Shown here in pieces: positions 8,667 to 16,512 of a stretch of 64,000 bases of DNA. Numbering within the stretch: the first letter of the stretch is position 1; the number at the start of each line of letters is the position of its first letter. Source of the stretch: Clostridiales bacterium UBA7285 (GTDB lineage: Bacteria; Bacillota; Clostridia; Peptostreptococcales; Anaerovoracaceae); the NCBI GenBank assembly GCA_002472145.1, contig DKRJ01000026.1, positions 3,059 through 67,058 on the forward strand. The letters are read 5' to 3'. The position numbers were made by a program, and so were the translations under genes. The notes under the pieces are model-generated. The model was not told the DNA's origin. It worked only from the letters and a program-made list of their open reading frames with translations, and made no database searches.

Positions 8667-9167
8667 ATGGAGACAGCCAATCTCCTTATCGCTGTGTCGT
8701 TTCTGATCACCGCGCTGGCGTATATACTGCTGTGCGCAGGATATATATACGTCGGCAGAATAAACGGCAAGGCCGCGGCGGGTCTTTTCCTGGCCGCCGC
8801 ATGGCTGTACTCTTTCCGGAGTTTTCCGAGCGGCCTGGCTTTCGGCATGGCCAGAGACATACAGCCGGGATACGAGATCATCACGCCTCTGTCCAACGGC
8901 CTGCTTGAGTTCCTTTCGTCGCTGCCGGGGTCTGTACCGGTCATCTGCGTATCGATCGCAATGCGCAGATACTGCAGGCAGTACATCACAGCGGAAAGAT
9001 CCTGGGAGGGACGTGCCTCCGGCGCGGACTCTTACGCGGGCATCAGCCCCGTCACTGCGCCGGGAATGACGGCGGAAAACGAAAACGCGTCATCTCAGAT
9101 GCCGCGGATCGACCAGCCTTTCGAAGTCGGGAAGAAAAAGGATCAGAATAAGTATTTCGAACAGTGA
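8667..9167 (+). CDS. Unassigned membrane protein with polar C-terminal tail
   Basis: From METANLLIAV the protein has 166 residues: three or four hydrophobic segments (about 5-30, 35-58 and 80-105), then a polar tail of about 55 residues. The frame is open back to an ATG at 8538, so a 209-residue form is possible; neither start has a clear Shine-Dalgarno. The segment order and the stretch after SRADFSSFN resemble part of the membrane domain of the next gene (SNLNFESF followed by similar helices). It may therefore be a truncated paralogue of that protein. The function is unknown. Confidence 0.6.
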   Translation: METANLLIAVSFLITALAYILLCAGYIYVGRINGKAAAGLFLAAAWLYSFRSFPSGLAFGMARDIQPGYEIITPLSNGLLEFLSSLPGSVPVICVSIAMRRYCRQYITAERSWEGRASGADSYAGISPVTAPGMTAENENASSQMPRIDQPFEVGKKKDQNKYFEQ

Positions 9168-9233
9168 TATGCAGTGATATCCCGGTCGGCCGCCGGAACG
9201 CCGCCGGAACGGGAACGAGACAGGTCATCTGAT

Positions 9234-10940
9234 ATGGACAGCAGCAATTTCGGAGAGTATTCATACGGAAGGGAAAGCAGGTTCAAAGGCGGCATAGCGG
9301 CGGCATGGATATGCACGGCGCTTTTTGCGCTGCAGATCTTCTTTATGTTTTCCACGTCACGGATGTACGAACCGGTGCACGTGATCCGCGCCTGCGTACA
9401 GTTCGCAGCGGTGATATTCACGTTCAGATGTGGTTTTCAGCCACGCAAGTCGATGATGAACAGGAACCCGGCTGTGATCATGGTCATCGCGTTCGCCGCG
9501 GAGACGATCCTTGCGGCAATGGGGATGCATCAAAACATCGAAGCTATAAAGGCCATCACGGTCGACCGGTCAAACCTGAACTTTGAATCGTTTGTTATTC
9601 TGACGGATCTGATCCTTCTGTATTTCCCTTTGATCTCAGCCGTTTCGCTCATTTTGTTCGCCGCGGGACGGTACAGCGCGTCGAGGATATTCGCCTGCGT
9701 CTCGGTCGGTCTCGCTGCGCTTAAGACGGCGATCCAGACAGATCAGATCATCGAATACTTCAGGAGCGTGGGAGTGCCGGATACGATGGGCTATGTCGCA
9801 TACAGCACGCTTATTACAGGGATCTTCTTCCTGTCAATGCTGATTGAAACGATTACTTTTATCGTCTACTTAAGCAGATATCCGCTGTCACTGCATCCGG
9901 GATACGCTAAACAGGGCTTTGCCAGACCTTACGAACAGACGAGGAACAGATATTCCGGAACGTCCTCGGCCAGCCCTGCGATAACAGCTCCCGCCGCAGC
10001 AGCACGGGACCGCCATATCATAAGGGCAGCAGTGATCTGCCTCGCCGCTGTCGCGCTCATCTCCGTGACCTTAGCCGTTTACTACAGATCTCATTTTGGA
10101 GTGTACGAACTGAGCGAATACGACAGGATTCGTAAAGAAGCCTTCACCGCCGACGTCCCGGAGGACCCGGTACCTCTGGCAGATGGATCGGAGAGCACTA
10201 TAAAGATGCCTGGCAGGGACGTGACAATAAAGGTCGAAGGCGTGGGAAAAGGGATCGACGGACGTACGTATTTAGTCGCGGAGGTATCCAACCGGACACA
10301 CTCTACTGTCGGCATGACGTTCAAAAGTCAGGGAGGGATCGGCGGAAGATCCGTACCTCTCGATTACATGACGTTCATTTCCGAGCCGGGCGAAACAGTC
10401 CGCATCAAGATCGCTTTTGACGAACTGGCGATGCGCGAGAACAGGATCAGGAAGATCCACGAGATAAATTTCTATCTGGGCTATTACGTCGGCAAAGATC
10501 TGCATACGTACATAAGCAATCCCGCCACGATAACGCTGACCTTCGATCAGGAGGCGGAGTACGGCGAACACACGAAGGATTACGAGAACGTCTCCGACGA
10601 CTATGTGGAAGTGTACTTTCAGGGTGTTTTGGCTGACCCTGATTATAACAACAGGGTAAACCTGGTTTTCTACATCGAGAACAACTCCGGCAGATCCATC
10701 TATACCGAAGAAGTCAAATGCGAGCCGGAGGATATGAACGGGGCTTCGTATTCGGATGCGATCAGCCTGGAATCGGGCACTTCGGGAGTTTTTTCGATCC
10801 ACTATTATCTGGATCTGAACGAAGAACTCCCGGACGTCATCTCGGTCACCTTACCGTACGGATGGTACGATTCGTCGATCGAAAAGCACGAGAAGAGCGT
10901 TACGCTGCAGATAGACACGTCTCACGAATTTAAGGACTGA
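9234..10940 (+). CDS. Polytopic membrane protein with extracytoplasmic beta-rich domain
   Basis: Read from MDSSNFGEYS at 9234 it has 568 residues. A GTG at 9174 would add 20 basic residues without better support. Residues about 20-220 contain six hydrophobic segments. A seventh (HIIRAAVICLAAVALISVTL, about 258-280) leads into a roughly 285-residue beta-rich domain outside the membrane. That domain appears to hold two similar Ig-like modules, the first around VTIKVEGVGKGIDGRTYLVAEV. I recognise no enzymatic motif. The gene ends inside a 21-bp tandem duplication that copies its stop codon. Confidence 0.7.
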   Translation: MDSSNFGEYSYGRESRFKGGIAAAWICTALFALQIFFMFSTSRMYEPVHVIRACVQFAAVIFTFRCGFQPRKSMMNRNPAVIMVIAFAAETILAAMGMHQNIEAIKAITVDRSNLNFESFVILTDLILLYFPLISAVSLILFAAGRYSASRIFACVSVGLAALKTAIQTDQIIEYFRSVGVPDTMGYVAYSTLITGIFFLSMLIETITFIVYLSRYPLSLHPGYAKQGFARPYEQTRNRYSGTSSASPAITAPAAAARDRHIIRAAVICLAAVALISVTLAVYYRSHFGVYELSEYDRIRKEAFTADVPEDPVPLADGSESTIKMPGRDVTIKVEGVGKGIDGRTYLVAEVSNRTHSTVGMTFKSQGGIGGRSVPLDYMTFISEPGETVRIKIAFDELAMRENRIRKIHEINFYLGYYVGKDLHTYISNPATITLTFDQEAEYGEHTKDYENVSDDYVEVYFQGVLADPDYNNRVNLVFYIENNSGRSIYTEEVKCEPEDMNGASYSDAISLESGTSGVFSIHYYLDLNEELPDVISVTLPYGWYDSSIEKHEKSVTLQIDTSHEFKD

Positions 10941-10971
10941 ACCTGAGGCGTTAAAGACTGAGCCTGAGGCG
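10930..10971 (+). repeat. 21-bp tandem duplication spanning a stop codon
   Basis: TTAAGGACTGAACCTGAGGC(G) at 10930-10950 is followed directly by a 19/21 identical copy at 10951-10971. Both copies contain the Lys-Asp-stop codons of the 9234-10940 gene, in the same frame. Confidence 0.85.
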
Positions 10972-11005
10972 CTGCTGATTTTTTTGATATGGAGATAATT
11001 GCCGT

Positions 11006-11725
11006 ATGAGTTCAGAGCAATATTCCAGAACTGAAATGCTCACGGGACACGAGGCCACGGAAACACTCGCGCGAAGCGGCGTGCTGATCTTCGGAGTAGG
11101 CGGAGTGGGCTGCGGAGTCGTCGAAGGACTCGCGAGAGCGGGGATCGGGCGGTTCGAACTCGTGGACAGCGACATTTTCGAGGAGACAAACCTGAACAGG
11201 CAGCTTTTCGCGTCGTACGACACGCTCGGAAGATATAAGGTCGACGTCGCCGCGGAGCGGATCAAGTCTCTGAACGACAGAGCAGAGGTCACGGTGAGAA
11301 AGCTTTTCATAACCGCCGATAACGCCGAGACGTTCGACTTCGGGAGTTTTGACTACGTGATAGACGCAGTTGACACTGCTGCGGCTAAAGTATGGATCGT
11401 CACCGAGGCGATCAAAGCAGGCGTTCCCGTCATCAGCAGTATGGGATGCGGGAACAGGTTCGATCCGACGAAACTCGAGATAACCGATCTGTTCAAGACA
11501 TACGGGGATCCGCTCGCGAAGATGATGCGGCAGGAGATGAAAAAGCGCGGGATCAGGCACCTGAAGGTCTTGTTTTCCTGTGAGCCGCCCGCCGTACCGC
11601 GCAGATCTGATGATCGTCCCGCCGGCAGGCACGCACCCGGAAGCACTCCGTTCGTCCCGACGGCCGCCGGTCTGGCTATCGCATCGGAGGCTGTCCGCGA
11701 TCTCATCGCCGGGGAAAAGTTTTGA
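11006..11725 (+). CDS. tcdA: tRNA threonylcarbamoyladenosine dehydratase (TcdA/CsdL, ThiF-HesA fold)
   Basis: A 239-residue E1-like enzyme. Residues 25-50 carry the nucleotide-binding VLIFGVGGVGCGVVEGLARAG. ELVDSDIFEETNLNRQ follows, with the D-x-N-x-x-R-Q residues that handle ATP. DYVIDAVDT and ISSMGCGNRFDP are typical of TcdA, and SCEPPAVPRR lies near the C-terminus. The enzyme uses ATP to cyclise t6A37 to ct6A in ANN-decoding tRNAs. A GGAG site lies about 10 nt before the ATG. mtaB, which also modifies t6A37, lies at 27 kb. Regulation is not visible. Confidence 0.92.
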   Translation: MSSEQYSRTEMLTGHEATETLARSGVLIFGVGGVGCGVVEGLARAGIGRFELVDSDIFEETNLNRQLFASYDTLGRYKVDVAAERIKSLNDRAEVTVRKLFITADNAETFDFGSFDYVIDAVDTAAAKVWIVTEAIKAGVPVISSMGCGNRFDPTKLEITDLFKTYGDPLAKMMRQEMKKRGIRHLKVLFSCEPPAVPRRSDDRPAGRHAPGSTPFVPTAAGLAIASEAVRDLIAGEKF

Positions 11726-11752
11726 TCCTGAGAGATCATCAGGAGGGGATCA

Positions 11753-12817
11753 TTGAACGACCGCAGTTCCGAAGCAAATAGCAAGACGCTCGCCATAGCA
11801 GAAAAACGCAGAAAACAGAAGCGCCGCAATGTCATCATCATGTCCGTCATGGCCGGCACAGCGTATTTTCTGCGCTTTAAAGGTGTTTTATTCGGCGGCG
11901 TGATGTCCACGGATCTCATGGATATCCTCGGCTATCTGCGTCCCTCGCTATACGTCGCGATCTATTTATACTGGCGGACCACGATCAAAAGAAGGATAGT
12001 GCAGGATCAGGTCCGCGTCTGCCTGGAATCGATCGCTTATCTCTTCATCATCCGGTTCATCTTTCGTACGATCAAATTCAACATCCAGCCTTATCCGTCC
12101 GGATGGACAGGATGGCCGCAGATCCCTGTCCCGGAAGAGAATTACGCGATCTCGACACGGATACTCTGGTATCTGTATTACGTCCCAATCCTGATGATCC
12201 CCGCCATCGAGACAGACATCGCCATTTCCGTGGGGCGCCCGGGGAACTGGCATTTTCCGAAATGGACGATGGCCATGCCGATCGTCTCTTTCACATTGCT
12301 TGTTCTCGTTATGGCAAACGATTCGCACCATCTCATGTTCATTCCTTCCGTGCCAGGCGACTACTGGACTGATTCGGACGGCTACGGGTACGGCCCGCTC
12401 ATGCTGCCTGTCGCAGCCTGGGTAGTGATACTCAACGTGGCAACTCTGTTCATCTTAGCCGCCAGATGCAGGCTGCCGCAGAAAAATATCAAGATAATCC
12501 TTCCTGCGGCTCTCGACGCACTCATCCTGATTTATTCCGGTCTGTACTTCTATGGCATTGACTGGGTCAAGGACGCTTTCGGCGACTATACGGCCTTCTA
12601 CTGCTTCCTGACCGCGCTTATGCTGGAAAGCTGCATACTCAGGCGCTACGTTATGGGAATGACGTACGACGAGATAGCCGAGGAATTAAAAATCACGCCG
12701 AGCGGCGTGAGATGGAATCTGGATCAGATAGTTGAAAAGTGCGGATTTGCGAACAAAAACGAACTGCTCACCGCGGCGATAGAGAGCAAACTAATCGTGA
12801 CCACGCTGAAAGATTGA
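11753..12817 (+). CDS. Membrane-embedded regulator with LuxR-type helix-turn-helix
   Basis: 354 residues starting at TTG 11753, set by AGGAGG 6 nt upstream. About eight hydrophobic segments fill residues 25-300. The C-terminal 50 residues form a GerE/LuxR-type helix-turn-helix (MTYDEIAEELKITPSGVRWN, then LDQIVEKCGFANKNELL). The architecture suggests a one-component sensor that binds DNA from the membrane, or a regulator released from it. The ligand and target are unknown. Just beyond, on the other strand, is a response-regulator-like gene whose broken 3' frame reaches into this gene's end. The two could form a pair; that is inference. Confidence 0.75.
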   Translation: MNDRSSEANSKTLAIAEKRRKQKRRNVIIMSVMAGTAYFLRFKGVLFGGVMSTDLMDILGYLRPSLYVAIYLYWRTTIKRRIVQDQVRVCLESIAYLFIIRFIFRTIKFNIQPYPSGWTGWPQIPVPEENYAISTRILWYLYYVPILMIPAIETDIAISVGRPGNWHFPKWTMAMPIVSFTLLVLVMANDSHHLMFIPSVPGDYWTDSDGYGYGPLMLPVAAWVVILNVATLFILAARCRLPQKNIKIILPAALDALILIYSGLYFYGIDWVKDAFGDYTAFYCFLTALMLESCILRRYVMGMTYDEIAEELKITPSGVRWNLDQIVEKCGFANKNELLTAAIESKLIVTTLKD

Positions 12818-12842
12818 GCACGGCCTTGAACACTGCTGTCGA

Positions 12843-13236
12843 TCATAGGCTGTCGATCAGCGCGGCCAGATATCTTCCGGTGACCGAGCCAAAGATGAAG
12901 GAATCGATTTTTCCTTCTTTTTTGGCTTTTTTTTACGCTGTCAGCCAGATGGGAGTCCGCTTTATCGTTTACGAGGGCAATTATTTTGCAGGAAGGGGAT
13001 TCTGCCTTTATTGTTTTTGTCAACTTCAGCCTGCTGACAAGAGCCCACGGCTCCAACGGAGTGACTTCCAGAAGAAGTGCGTCGGGGCGGAGGATCCTGC
13101 AGCGCGCCGCGGTGCTCTCCGGAGTTCCGGAGATAATGACCTGGCAATCGGAAAGTTCCTGAACCAGAACTCTTCTGATGGCGTCGGCATAAAGACCGCT
13201 CTGCATGTCCAGCACTATCTTTTTCAACTTTCTCAC
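12843..13236 (-). pseudogene. Receiver-like (pseudo-response-regulator) protein with frame broken at an A8 tract
   Basis: From GTG 13236 the frame gives KKIVLDMQSGLYADAIRRVL, then RPDALLLEV and PSCKIIALVND, the strand pattern of a CheY-like receiver. The phospho-acceptor Asp is replaced by Glu (LLLEV) and the conserved Lys is missing, so it should not be phosphorylated normally. At eight A residues (12927-12934 on plus) the annotated frame drifts into basic low-complexity sequence and runs antisense into the neighbour, to 12724. A one-base shift at the A8 instead gives KKEGKIDSFIFGSVTGRYLA and a natural receiver ending at TGA 12843. It is a frameshift, a slippage site or a sequencing error. 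TTG 13227 is an alternative start. Confidence 0.6.
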
Positions 13237-13252
13237 CGCTCTTTCAATCTAT

Positions 13253-13281
13253 ACTATAATTGGATGATAAAAGTAAATCAA
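13253..13281 (-). promoter_or_regulatory. Promoter of the receiver-like gene
   Basis: Read on the minus strand: TTGATT (13281-13276), a 17-nt spacer and TATAGT (13258-13253), about 17 nt before the GTG start. The -35 abuts the hairpin of the neighbouring terminator. Confidence 0.6.
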
Positions 13282-13320
13282 AAAAATCACTATCAGAAGT
13301 GATAGTGATTTTTATTTTTT
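13281..13320 (-). terminator. Terminator of the TPM/zinc-ribbon operon (works in both directions)
   Basis: A perfect 11-bp stem, AATCACTATCA (13285-13295) with TGATAGTGATT (13300-13310) and a 4-nt loop. It is flanked by A and T runs on both sides, so it can terminate either strand. It lies about 75 nt past the minus-strand stop at 13393. Confidence 0.85.
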
Positions 13321-13392
13321 GATATTTTTTTGCGGGGGAAATCATCCACAGATATATCCCGGACCACATCCCGGGACGTGCGGACGTAAGGA

Positions 13393-14652
13393 TCAGAAGC
13401 CGTGGCCGCCGCCACCGCCTCCGCCGCCTCCTCCGCCGCCACCGCCGGAGAAACCGCCGCCACCGCCGCCGCTGCTGCTGTCGCTGGAGTTTAAGTGCCT
13501 CGTGTGGGAGATCAGAGCACCCTGGACGACTTTCGAACGAGGCGATCTGCCTGACAACAAAGGCTGGTCCTTAGGCGAAGGCTTGAACTTGCGGCGCTGT
13601 CTGATCAGTCTGATGAAATTGATGAGGACACCTAAAGTGAGAGCCATCAGGGCGCTCGTTATATACCGCATATGCTGCGAGATCCTTCCGCCCTGAAGCA
13701 GGGTGTACTCCTGGGCAAAGGCTTCGGAAGCACATTCGTAATACTTTTCGGCGGAGGCGAGTTTATAGACGTTGTCCGTGATCGAATTTGCGTACGATTT
13801 CGTTACGACACTGTAGACGTAGCCCCGGCTGAAAATGTAGATGTTGCGGTTCGCCATGTCGATGACGAAGACGGTACCGCTTTCCGACCCGAATCTTTCC
13901 GCATACTGCTCTTTCGCGAATTCGGAAGTTTCCTGTCCCCACGCTCTGGCGCTCACGAACATGACGTTTCCGTATTCCGTGACAGGCTTCATATCATCAA
14001 GGAGTTTCGATCTCTCGGCTTCCGTCATCAGCCCTTCGCCGTCAGTGATGACCGCCTCGTACCCCGTGTCGGAGTTGGAATAAGTCAGATCGCCTGCCGT
14101 GGTATTTCCCGAGGTCCCGCCCGCAGACGAGAGGAGCGAGTAGACCTGACTGAAGACATTGTTCGCGAATTCGTAATATGAGCCTTCGGAGGCCAGTGCA
14201 ATATTTTCGTCCAGGATGGACTGGGCTTCGTCGTCTGTCAGCGTTTCATAAATACTTCCTTCGGAATACAGGTACGTCGTACTATTGCCCAGGTCGAGTA
14301 CCAGCACTACGCCGCCTTCGACTCCGAACTCATCCTCCAGACCGGAAATAGCCATCTGCGCGGTATCTCCGTCTTGCGCGGAGGATGCCAGGAAGAGAGC
14401 GTTCCCGTATTCGGTCACGTTCTTCATCTCCAGGACCAGCAGCGACTCGTCATTTATATCCAGGACGTCGTCGTCATCTCTGATCACTGCTCTGTATCCG
14501 GTCACGACGTTCGTATATTCGCTGACTTCGGAACTCTCTTCCGCGCGAACGGGCTTGATGACGGAAACCGACGCAAAGGCCAGAATGAAGGCAAATGCGG
14601 TCAGCACAGCGGAGAAATGACGTAATATCCTTTTCATATCAGTCTTCTGCAT
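13393..14652 (-). CDS. Secreted protein with two TPM domains and a polyglycine tail
   Basis: 419 residues. An N-terminal signal or anchor (AVLTAFAFILAFASVSVI) is followed by two related TPM (Psb32/YgcG) domains at about 50-180 and 195-320. Each opens with a GYxAVI segment and carries EYGNxxFxS and a GVVLVLDLGN/GTVFVIDMAN strand. A membrane segment (about 330-347) leads to a basic cytoplasmic stretch, then SSSGGGGGG and a 14-Gly run ending GHGF. TPM proteins are envelope-associated and in some cases linked to photosystem or membrane-protein repair. The tandem domain is the odd point. The neighbour upstream overlaps by 14 nt. Confidence 0.85.
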   Translation of the reverse strand: MQKTDMKRILRHFSAVLTAFAFILAFASVSVIKPVRAEESSEVSEYTNVVTGYRAVIRDDDDVLDINDESLLVLEMKNVTEYGNALFLASSAQDGDTAQMAISGLEDEFGVEGGVVLVLDLGNSTTYLYSEGSIYETLTDDEAQSILDENIALASEGSYYEFANNVFSQVYSLLSSAGGTSGNTTAGDLTYSNSDTGYEAVITDGEGLMTEAERSKLLDDMKPVTEYGNVMFVSARAWGQETSEFAKEQYAERFGSESGTVFVIDMANRNIYIFSRGYVYSVVTKSYANSITDNVYKLASAEKYYECASEAFAQEYTLLQGGRISQHMRYITSALMALTLGVLINFIRLIRQRRKFKPSPKDQPLLSGRSPRSKVVQGALISHTRHLNSSDSSSGGGGGGFSGGGGGGGGGGGGGGHGF

Positions 14653-16279
14653 CGTTTTTCCCTCCTTCCCTGTTGAAGAAATTCGGAAGAGGGCGGGTGA
14701 CGAGTATATTGTAGCAGTGGATCAGCGCGACCGAGAGCACTACGGTCGACGCCAGACACGCTATGGACGCCGCGTAGAAATAATAGTCCTTGACCGTCTG
14801 GGAAAGGGCGACGAACAAAGCGAACCAGACCGAAACAAACGGGAGCAGGATCACCATGCCCTGGCCTTTCTCTTTGATATACCTGACCTTCCCGATGCAG
14901 CGTATTAACACCACGACAGCTATCACGGACGAAACGAAGACCACGAACAGCAGTCCCTCGTAGCGAGTCGAGGAGCCGGTGTTTTCCGGAATGAAGTCCG
15001 TCAATACGGAGACCAGACTTCCCACCAGCATCATCACTATATAGACTCCGAACGACACCATGAACCCGGGGAAAGGTTTCGCGCTCATCTTTTTACGAGC
15101 CCTGCTCCTGCTCGCCGCGCTGCGGATCTGTTCGATCTTCTCAGCCGGCATCATGATCTTCTCGGCTCCGTTATACGCCGGGTCGTAGACGTGGTTCTCG
15201 CGGTCGCGCAGCTGGGTCATCTCGGATGAGAAGAGAAGCATCACGATCAAAGTCATGATCACCGAAAAGCCCAGCGCGGTCGGAGCGGTCACAGAGACCA
15301 GAAACGCGAGCACCGCGAACAGCACCGCTGCCGTTATCAGCGAGGATATGAAATACTTGCGTGTGTCGACCGGCAGATCGGCCATCATCTCTCCGGTAGT
15401 TCCGTTCATGATGGAGTACGCGACGCGGTTTTTCTTCCTCCACGTGAGGAACCATACAGGCAGCAGTTTCTCTTCGCATTTCCTGATGCTGATCGAAGTT
15501 TTCTCTTTGATGTTTATGTCGTCTCCGCCTTTCGTCACGCCCGCTTTGGAGATGTCCTCCTTGAGCGCGCCGAAGGCTTTGTCCATTACGGTCTCGTCGT
15601 AGAGATGAGGGTCGACGTTCGGACGGTCGGCGTAGAAGCCGGCCAGATAGCCGGTGCGGAAATCCGTGGTCTTTGTTTCAACGAAAGGCGCTATCTTGTC
15701 AGCGATGGAATCATCGAATGCGCCTGAGGCGTCGACGTTCACCTGAAGCGGGTCATCAGGGGGAACAAAAAGCCCCTCGTAGACGTAGGTGTCCGTATAA
15801 TCTCCGTGAGTGGACGATTCGGTGATCTCGACAGGGAAACCGCCTCTGACTTCTACGTCGTATTTCCAGTACGGGATGTATATGCCTCGGAACTGCTCCA
15901 GGTATTCGGGGCTCTTGAACTCCTTAGGCAGATACGAAAGGCCCTTGAGCGCCTGTTCATATTTGGTCTGGCACTTTTTCTTGGAGATCGTGAACGGAAG
16001 GATCTCGGCAGGCCTCAGGGCTTTGCCCATGCGCCCCTCGAGCACCTGCTCGGACCCGCAGTAAGGGCAGTAGCTGACGATGGAGTCATCGGGGCTCTCC
16101 AATTCCGCGCCGCAGTTGCTGCACGTGTAGACGGTGACTTCGTAGTCTTTCTGCTCTTCCGCGTCGTTTTTTTCGCCGTAGTCCTCCGGAGCGATCTCGC
16201 TGCCGCAGTGCCGGCATTTGAGTTTGGCGCTCGGTATGTTGTAATACATACTTCCGCCGCAGTTAGGACATTTGAACAT
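14639..16279 (-). CDS. Zinc-ribbon (TFIIB-type) multi-pass membrane protein
   Basis: 546 residues. Two zinc ribbons start the protein: CPNCGG with CRHCGS (residues 4-27) and CSNCGA with CPYCGS (about 52-77). A beta-rich soluble region follows (about 85-300; ending in PVWFLTWRKKNRVAYSIMNG). About eight hydrophobic segments are arranged in three groups at 310-350, 405-460 and 475-530. Such proteins are regularly paired with TPM-domain genes in clostridia, as here (14-nt overlap), so the two probably act together in the envelope. AGGAAAAGAT before the ATG supports the start. The biochemical function is not known. Confidence 0.85.
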   Translation of the reverse strand: MFKCPNCGGSMYYNIPSAKLKCRHCGSEIAPEDYGEKNDAEEQKDYEVTVYTCSNCGAELESPDDSIVSYCPYCGSEQVLEGRMGKALRPAEILPFTISKKKCQTKYEQALKGLSYLPKEFKSPEYLEQFRGIYIPYWKYDVEVRGGFPVEITESSTHGDYTDTYVYEGLFVPPDDPLQVNVDASGAFDDSIADKIAPFVETKTTDFRTGYLAGFYADRPNVDPHLYDETVMDKAFGALKEDISKAGVTKGGDDINIKEKTSISIRKCEEKLLPVWFLTWRKKNRVAYSIMNGTTGEMMADLPVDTRKYFISSLITAAVLFAVLAFLVSVTAPTALGFSVIMTLIVMLLFSSEMTQLRDRENHVYDPAYNGAEKIMMPAEKIEQIRSAASRSRARKKMSAKPFPGFMVSFGVYIVMMLVGSLVSVLTDFIPENTGSSTRYEGLLFVVFVSSVIAVVVLIRCIGKVRYIKEKGQGMVILLPFVSVWFALFVALSQTVKDYYFYAASIACLASTVVLSVALIHCYNILVTRPLPNFFNREGGKNDAED

Positions 16280-16384
16280 ATCTTTTCCTGTTGAACTTTC
16301 TGCTTCGCGCTGGACGTTTTAAGTTTTACGCACATTTTTTCTTATTGTATCACCTGTGGCCCGGATGACAAATACTCTTTCGGG

Positions 16385-16435
16385 TAATAAGCACGTAATA
16401 AGTATGTATCAGTTCCGCGTAAAAAGTACGTATCA
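16385..16435. repeat. Direct repeats upstream of the S9 peptidase gene
   Basis: TAATAAGTATGTATCA (16396-16411) and TAAAAAGTACGTATCA (16420-16435) match at 14 of 16 positions and start 24 bp apart. A partial copy, TAATAAGCACGTA, overlaps the first at 16385-16397. The 24-bp spacing and the position just upstream of a -10 box suggest regulator binding sites; no regulator can be named. Confidence 0.55.
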
Positions 16436-16453
16436 TTTCAGAGCGGCTCAGAC

Positions 16454-16459
16454 TATAAT
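16454..16459 (+). promoter_or_regulatory. -10 box of the S9 peptidase-tldD-tldE transcript
   Basis: A consensus TATAAT 54 nt before the gene start. The expected -35 position (TATCAT, 16431-16436) is poor and falls in the last direct repeat, which would fit an activated or repressed promoter. Confidence 0.5.
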
Positions 16460-16512
16460 GTTAATTAAGGTCTATCATTTATTTTTTGCTTAATATCATC
16501 CGGAGGCTGGCC

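Noticed and set aside
13285..13310. Shared TGATAGTGA in the hairpins at 13.3 and 21.4 kb as a common operator
   Set aside because: Only nine bases are shared. One copy is explained as a terminator stem, and the contexts differ.
13319..13696. A plus-strand frame encoding a long polyproline run
   Set aside because: It is the complement of the polyglycine tail of the TPM protein and has no independent start support.
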